NCBI GenBank assembly: GCA_036429605.1
Contig: JAVFKD010000015.1
Span: forward strand, 581,421 to 645,420
From: Cladobotryum mycophilum
Lineage: Eukaryota > Ascomycota > Sordariomycetes > Hypocreales > Hypocreaceae
Direction of reading: 5' to 3'
DNA length: 64,000 nucleotides
Position numbers and translations under genes: made by a program
Notes under the pieces: model-generated
What the model was told of the DNA's origin: nothing
What the model saw: the letters and a program-made list of their open reading frames with translations, nothing else
Databases searched by the model: none
In this document: positions 58,787-64,000 of the stretch, one piece after another
Layout of the letters: each line of letters opens with the position of its first letter
How positions within the stretch are numbered: position 1 is the first letter of the stretch

Positions 58787-59503
58787 ATGCCGCCAAATTC
58801 GTCCCCAACACATTTCCTGTGCATACCCCTCGCTGGGGCACAGCTAGCAACTACCCTTGCATCCTTCCGTGCAGACGTTACCAGTGCTATGAGCTTCGGC
58901 TTGCCGGAGGAGGCAGTCCGGCCCCTGGGAACGCTCCATCTCACGCTCGGCGTCATGTCGCTAAAACCCGATACTGTGGGCAAAGCGGTCGAGTTGCTAA
59001 GGGGTCTCAGAGCGAGAGACATGTTAGCTGAGGCCCGGATTGCGGCTGCCGGGCAGACGCTATCGAGGGTTGGAGCTGGAAGCGAGCCGGTTGGCTCTAA
59101 TACCAACAAGCTGTCCATCACGATAAGGGGTTTGCACTCCATGCAACCAGCGGCAAAGGCAGCGGTTCTCTACGCACCTCCAGCGGACCCCCAAGGGATT
59201 CTTTACGACTTTTGCAAGCGTCTACGAAAGCCGTTTCAAGACGCCGGGCTGATGGCGGATGATAACAGGCCATTGCTCCTCCATGCTACCTTGTTCAACA
59301 CCGTCTATGTCAAGAATCGGGGCCGCGGGAAGGGACGAGATCGGCTTACGGTTGATGCACGGGATGTTCTAAGCCGCTACGATGACTACATTTGGGCTGA
59401 AGACCTGCCCATAACTCGAGTGGCATTATGTAGGATGGGTGCTAAGCAGATTGCAGGAACGGATGATGCAGCCTACGAAATGGAGGCAGAGCTTAGGTTT
59501 TGA
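58787..59503 (+). CDS. 2H phosphoesterase-like protein (AKAP7/ASCC1-type 2'-5' RNA ligase-like)
   Basis: An intronless gene of 238 aa from the first ATG of the frame at 58787 (MPPNSSPTHFLCIPL). It has two copies of the HxT signature of the 2H superfamily: HLTLG at residues 51-55 (His51, Thr53) and HATLF at residues 166-170 (His166, Thr168). Their spacing of about 115 residues fits AKAP7-NLS/ASCC1-like domains. Flanking parts LHLTLGVMSL and RPLLLHATLFNTVYVKNRGR match the family pattern. Members act on 2',3'-cyclic or 2'-5' phosphate ends of RNA, but the fungal substrate is unknown. A cytosolic or nuclear location is expected. The frame extends upstream without an ATG, so a non-AUG start is possible but not supported. 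Confidence 0.88.
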   Translation: MPPNSSPTHFLCIPLAGAQLATTLASFRADVTSAMSFGLPEEAVRPLGTLHLTLGVMSLKPDTVGKAVELLRGLRARDMLAEARIAAAGQTLSRVGAGSEPVGSNTNKLSITIRGLHSMQPAAKAAVLYAPPADPQGILYDFCKRLRKPFQDAGLMADDNRPLLLHATLFNTVYVKNRGRGKGRDRLTVDARDVLSRYDDYIWAEDLPITRVALCRMGAKQIAGTDDAAYEMEAELRF

Positions 59504-60073
59504 TTACATTTATTAACACTACCTATATTATGAACATGGAGAAAGGAAGCCTCACGGGGGATAAATACAACAGCGCTGCCTGTTTTCCATATGAGGAGGT
59601 TCTGTACTTGTCTCACCACGGCCATCCATGTCAGGTAGGCGTGCCCCCTGATATGCGGATGCCTTGTGATGGCAAAGTTATCATTTGTCAGAATTTGATG
59701 CTACCAATGATGGCTGCCTGAGATTAGGCGTTGATGTTTTTTTGCAACGTACGTGATGAAGAATTTCTTGGAACTTGTGAGCATCCATGGATGAAATGGA
59801 CTTCAATAGAGAGCCCGGGAGCCATCTTCAGCGGCTTTACAGTGGCTGAATCACTGTCGAGACATTTGGTCAGTACCCCGCGCCGCTGATGGCCGCTGAC
59901 TGACTGACCCCTCGTGCTCCCTCCTGCTTCAATTCCAGTCCAGCCTCGTCAACCTTCAATTCTGACACGGAAGCAAATTCCAAGCAAGGCCTGCTCCAGG
60001 CACCAACCAACAGGGCGGCGGGCACACCGTCCGTTTCTTACCAGCTTTCTCCCTACTCTTATAGGGGGGCGTG

Positions 60074-60076
<3 letters not shown>
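59504..60076. other. Intergenic spacer
   Basis: Contains the 3' flank of the 2H-phosphoesterase gene and, from about 59.9 kb, the promoter of the coiled-coil gene. No coding frame recognised. Confidence 0.4.

Positions 60077-60142
<66 letters not shown>
60077..60142. repeat. (CT)33 dinucleotide microsatellite in the leader of the coiled-coil gene
   Basis: An uninterrupted 66-nt CT tract, 175 nt upstream of the ATG at 60317. It is pyrimidine on the coding strand and can form triplex or slipped structures. Open frames through it (Leu-Ser repeats) are artefacts. Confidence 0.95.
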
Positions 60143-60145
<3 letters not shown>

Positions 60146-60316
60146 CGGCTTCTCCCTCCAGCTCATCAAAAAGGGCCTGTTGGACAAAACTGCAACAATG
60201 CGGAACCAGCTTCGTCTGGTCCCCGACCTCGACATCACTACAACGATACCCTGATTGAACCAACGAGACAAAACAAACCGGAAAAGAAAAAAGAACAAAT
60301 CTCGTTTCTTCGTCCC

Positions 60317-61207
60317 ATGAACCAATCCGAGAAGCGCCGCGGTGGCGGAAGCGGTCACGTCTTGCGCACTGGACCTTCGCATGCTAGCCGCCATGGCGCC
60401 AATGCAATGACAGCCGCAGCCACAGTAGCGAGTAGCGGGAGCAGTAGCATGCCGGCTATGCCTCCTCGAGCTGCCGTGTCCAGCATAAACGCCTCCGGTG
60501 CGGATGAGCCTCACGAGGGGCCCACCGGCGGCGCACCTCTGGCAGATCGAAAAGACAAGGACAAAGATCGAGAGAGGTCCGAAAACACCATAGCCTCCAG
60601 CTCCAGTGCCGGCGCGGGGTCCAACGCCCGCAGCGGCAGTGCCAGCAACAATAAAAGTAACAATAACATCAGAAGCAGCAGTCGAGACAAGCAGAGGAGA
60701 CAGGATGCTTCCGCCGCTGCCACCGCGCACCTCTTGCGCGAGAAAGACGAACGCATCACCTACCTCGAAAAGGAAATGGCCATCATGGAGCGCGAATTCC
60801 AGCAGGAGCTCGACAAGCTCAGCCAAAACGAGAGCGAGACGGCCACCTTCTGGCAGTCCAAGCACAGCGCGCTCAACCAGCAGTTCCTGCGCACCGACAC
60901 CGAGCTGCGCCTGCTGCGGAACGAGGTCGACGTGCGCGAGGCGGAGCGCGAGGAGCTGCGCCAGGGGGTGGAGGTGCTGAGGAGGGAGCTGCGCGAGAGG
61001 GACGACGAGATCAGGAGGTTGAGGGCTCAGGTGAGGGGGCTGAAGGACTTTGTGAGCACGAGCACGAGAACCGACGACCAGACGAGCGACGAGGTGTTTG
61101 GGGACGGCATGATTAAGCTGGGCAACGGGCTGCAGAACTGGGTCATTACTAATTTCCGAAAGGCCAAGATAGGTATGTTTTTGAAAAGAATCGCAAACTG
61201 AAGTTGA

Positions 61208-61248
<41 letters not shown>

Positions 61249-62103
61249 AAGAAAGAAAGAAAGAAAGAAAAAGGGGGAGTCAAGTTAGCTAACAGTTTTT
61301 TCTACGGGTAGATCTATCCAGAGTCGACGAGGCAACTCTTGGCGAGCTAAACGACCTCGTCCCAATGTACGACGAACTAATATACACCTCCAAGGTTCAC
61401 CTCCTCCAATCCATCGTATCCCGCATCCTAGTCGAAATGGTCTTTGACGCCTACTACGTTGGCCTGTCTGACGAGCAAACTCGCCGGTTTCAGCAAATGG
61501 AACAGCTCTTGTCTTCGTTTTGTTGTGCGTCCCTCTCTCCTCCTCCTCCTCCTCCTCTTCTTCTTCTTCTTCTACTATATACAAATTGCCAGCTTCAAGC
61601 TAACAGTTTCCCCCCTTCTTTCTTCAGCATCGTCAGACGAACCAGTAAACCAATGGCGCTCATCAACCCTCGCCCTCCTCCGCCGCGAAGCCCACCACCT
61701 CCACGACACAACCGACTCCTTCGCCGAGGCCGTCATCCTCCGCACCACCACGCTCCTATCCTCCCTCACATCCTCTTCTTCTTCCAACCCGCTCACAAAC
61801 ACAAACTCCTCCGACGCCCTCCGCGTCCTCGTCAAAAACTCCATCGAACTCGCCCGCCTCCTCGTCGTCCAAAAGGCCAAGCTGAGGGTCTACATGCCCG
61901 CCATCCTGCCCCACCAGCGCGTCCTCTTTGAGCCCGACACCATGGAGGACATGGGCGGCGAGGACGAGGACGCGCTGGCCGGCAGGGAGATTGCCTGCGT
62001 GGTGTTCCCCGGGGTGATCAAGCACGGTGACGAGAATGGGGGGAACGTGCAGTATAGGAATGTGATTGCAAAGGCGAGGGTGCTATGCAGCCCTGAGGAA
62101 TAG
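60317..62103 (+). CDS. Fungal coiled-coil protein of unknown function
   Basis: Three exons (60317-61172, 61312-61524 and 61628-62103) give 514 aa. Intron 1 is 139 nt (GTATGT...TAG). Intron 2 is 103 nt with a GTGCGT donor and a CAG acceptor. The N-terminal 130 residues are Ser/Ala/Gly/Asn-rich and disordered. A long coiled coil of about 120 residues starts at HLLREKDERITYLEKEM and includes LRLLRNEVDVREAEREELR. After GLQNWVITNFRKAKI comes a globular helical part, split by intron 1 (DLSRVDEATLGELNDLVPMY and VFDAYYVGLSDEQTRRFQQM). A Ser-rich loop separates this from the C-terminal region (VLVKNSIELARLLVVQKAKL). This layout occurs in conserved fungal proteins of unknown role. I do not recognise a named family. 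The alternative GTTGTG donor at 61522 would remove one residue. Confidence 0.88.
61208..61272. repeat. (GA)n/(GAAA)n purine tract inside intron 1
   Basis: A 65-nt purine-only tract within intron 1 of the coiled-coil gene. It has a pure (GA)13 core at 61219-61244, followed by GAAA repeats. It is complementary in sequence to the (CT)33 tract in the leader of the same gene. Confidence 0.92.
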
Positions 62104-64000
62104 ATGTTTTGTATTATATATACATCATGGCATATTTATATACAGTACATATCAAGCATGAAACTGAGCATTTTCTTCCTTTTTGAAGTACTTGATCACA
62201 CCCCCAAGAAAACAAAATTTCAAGCCATCTCCCTACTACTTTACCAAGACGTCAAATTGATCATGACAAGGACTCAACACCAAAAGTATTTTACCAACCA
62301 AGAAAAACTGGCGGGTTCTCAACCATCCTCGGCATAAGCTCATCATTGTAGTCATGGTATTACAAGCAACACAAAGGGAACTGACCTAATTTCGTCAAAA
62401 CATCTCCCCTCCCCCCCCCCCCGGTCGCCGTTCCACACCACCAAGACGGGAACACAAACGACCGGTAATCGGAAAGTAAAACCTTCCCCCTTCCCTCACA
62501 TGGTACAACCAAGTACCCATCCCGTAACATCCTATCAAACAAGGCTGAGAAAGGGAGAGAGAGACAAATAGAGACGGAGAGTGGAGAGAGGAGAAGGAGG
62601 AGAAGAGAGGAGACAACTCTTCCCAGTCGGATCATCAGCTCCCAAGTTTAATCTCCCTCAAACAATATAATAACCATGAAGCAACGGTAAGAAAGCCACA
62701 TGTTACCAGATACATCACATCACACCAAACAAACATCACAGCGATTCGTCCGATGCAGTGAATAACATGCGGCACCCCGGGCGTCGGGCCAACAGGTTCG
62801 CCTTCACCCCTCCCATATGTGGTTCAACGTGGACGGTATATCCGTTATGCTTGATCTGACGGCATGTCACTCTGCACAAAGGAACTAAAACATTCCGGCG
62901 TGACACACTGGAGCTTTGGTCGGTAAACGGGTTGTCATCAGACACGCCTCGAGGAGTCGTGTGTGGACAGACTGGCAAGGGACGATGTGCATCGAGGCCC
63001 AGTTCGATGGTGCCACGTTATAAATTGTTCAAGGTATGAATATCTTCGTTGGGTACCTATACCCAAGGTACATTTCAAGAAATCGGCATGTCTAACCGGA
63101 ACGAGTACTGCATTGCGAGAGTGTTTCCGTAAGATTCAACTGAGGTTTCATGGCAGATTGTAATCCAATTCTCCGGCATCCTGATGCAAGGGATATCAAC
63201 CCTCAAGCCGACAAAGGGCTTTGTTTCCAAGATGCCTAGAATATTGCTCCTCTGCTTCTCAAACGCCCTTGTCCCTCCTCTTGCTACCTTTACTTCTGTT
63301 TATCCCCCCCCTTTTTTTTTCTTTTGTACGGGTTCTAGAGATTTGATCTGCTCGGCGATGTTTCTTAATAATCCATATAGGCCGTGCCTAGTATAGGACT
63401 TTCATGCAGTCAACCTTTTCGTAATCCTGGCGCGAACGTATATTAATAAAAATGTGACGAGTCACCGTAAAAGCAGCTGGTCATCTCACTGATAGTGTCA
63501 TGTGTACGCTTCCGGCCAAGGAAAAACGTTGCCAAGATAGATTCGAAAACATCTCCTTCGCCAGGGTCCGTATCAACCTTCATTCTTCCCCGCCGCCGCT
63601 TACCCGCATGGTACAGCTACCCAACCTAACAAGGGATTAAAGACTCGTAGAGGAGGGGTCATGAAGTGGGGGATCCTCGCTTTGGCCACCATAATTTTTG
63701 GGGGTCTTCCTCTATTCCCTTCCAGGTTGGTTGTCTTTTGCTGGACGGGAGTGGGGAGGCAGTGCACTCGATCGTAGGTCATGTTCTTGGCCATCTCTCC
63801 CCCGCAAGATTTCAATCAACCGTTTCAATGTTGTCCTTCAGCAATTATATGACGGCTTAGGCATTGAAAAATGTTGATCGTTCTTTTCCCCATTCCGTCC
63901 ATGTGCTCGTCTCGCTCAAATTCATCATTCGTTTGCACCTTTTGGAATCCTCATGAACCCGGTTCGGTCCGCTTTAGTCGAAGCGATCCATAGCGCCAAC
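62104..64000. other. Gene-free right edge
   Basis: About 1.9 kb downstream of the coiled-coil gene. It has an AT-rich 3' flank, a C-run at 62410-62422 and scattered short frames without family resemblance. No gene, RNA or mobile element recognised. Confidence 0.4.

Noticed and set aside
60071..60316. An N-terminal extension of the coiled-coil protein through the CT tract (Leu-Ser repeats)
   Set aside because: The frame is only the translation of a dinucleotide microsatellite and lacks an ATG before it. The ATG at 60317 has a normal context.

Overview
This window is nuclear DNA of a filamentous ascomycete, most likely a Sordariomycete and plausibly Hypocreales (inference). Genes are split by short introns of about 45-95 nt with GTRNGT donors and YAG acceptors. 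The gene set includes fungal-specific or fungal-typical families: CON-10, AIP3/Bud6, a Ypd1 phosphotransfer protein, DUF3984, a DUF7703-like membrane protein, ITR-like sugar transport and a fungal M43 protease. Gene-poor stretches are AT-rich or full of microsatellites. I see no bacterial features, no CRISPR array and no intact transposon.

Layout. 1-7.4 kb: no convincing gene, possibly decayed sequence. 7.4-12 kb (minus strand): a secreted metallophosphoesterase of the YHR202W type, a C-terminally truncated six-bladed-propeller (SMP-30-like) protein, and an atypical SDR/NmrA-like gene whose exon 1-2 junction does not keep frame. 12-15 kb: AT-rich and apparently empty. 15.1-21.9 kb: a classical SDR convergent with emc1, then con-10 upstream of emc1, divergent from a YwbE-domain/zinc-finger gene. 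23.6-26.6 kb: an M43 metalloprotease followed by an inositol/sugar transporter. 29.0-37.1 kb: bud6 convergent with elp1. 38.2-39.3 kb: a DUF3984 gene. 43.1-44.1 kb: a 6-7 TM protein with an upstream ORF. 45.3-46.5 kb: a solitary, intact Copia-Gag-like protein with a zinc knuckle. 48.8-49.7 kb: a DUF5071 protein. 49.7-56.5 kb: a 6.9-kb gene desert. 56.6-62.1 kb: ypd1, a 2H-phosphoesterase-like protein (AKAP7/ASCC1 type) and a coiled-coil protein of unknown function.

How the genes relate. There is no biosynthetic or catabolic cluster. Most are unlinked core functions: ER membrane-protein insertion (EMC1), tRNA wobble modification (ELP1), polarity and actin (BUD6), osmostress phosphorelay (YPD1) and conidiation (CON-10). 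Accessory secreted or metabolic genes sit between them.

The most notable points are the stand-alone Gag-like gene, which may be domesticated; single-base frame breaks in otherwise well-preserved genes (emc1, probably bud6, and the NmrA-like gene), which point to assembly indels or recent lesions; an intron in bud6 that stays open in frame; a 44-codon uORF ending two bases before the start of the 6-7 TM gene; and complementary (CT)n and (GA)n tracts in the leader and first intron of the coiled-coil gene.
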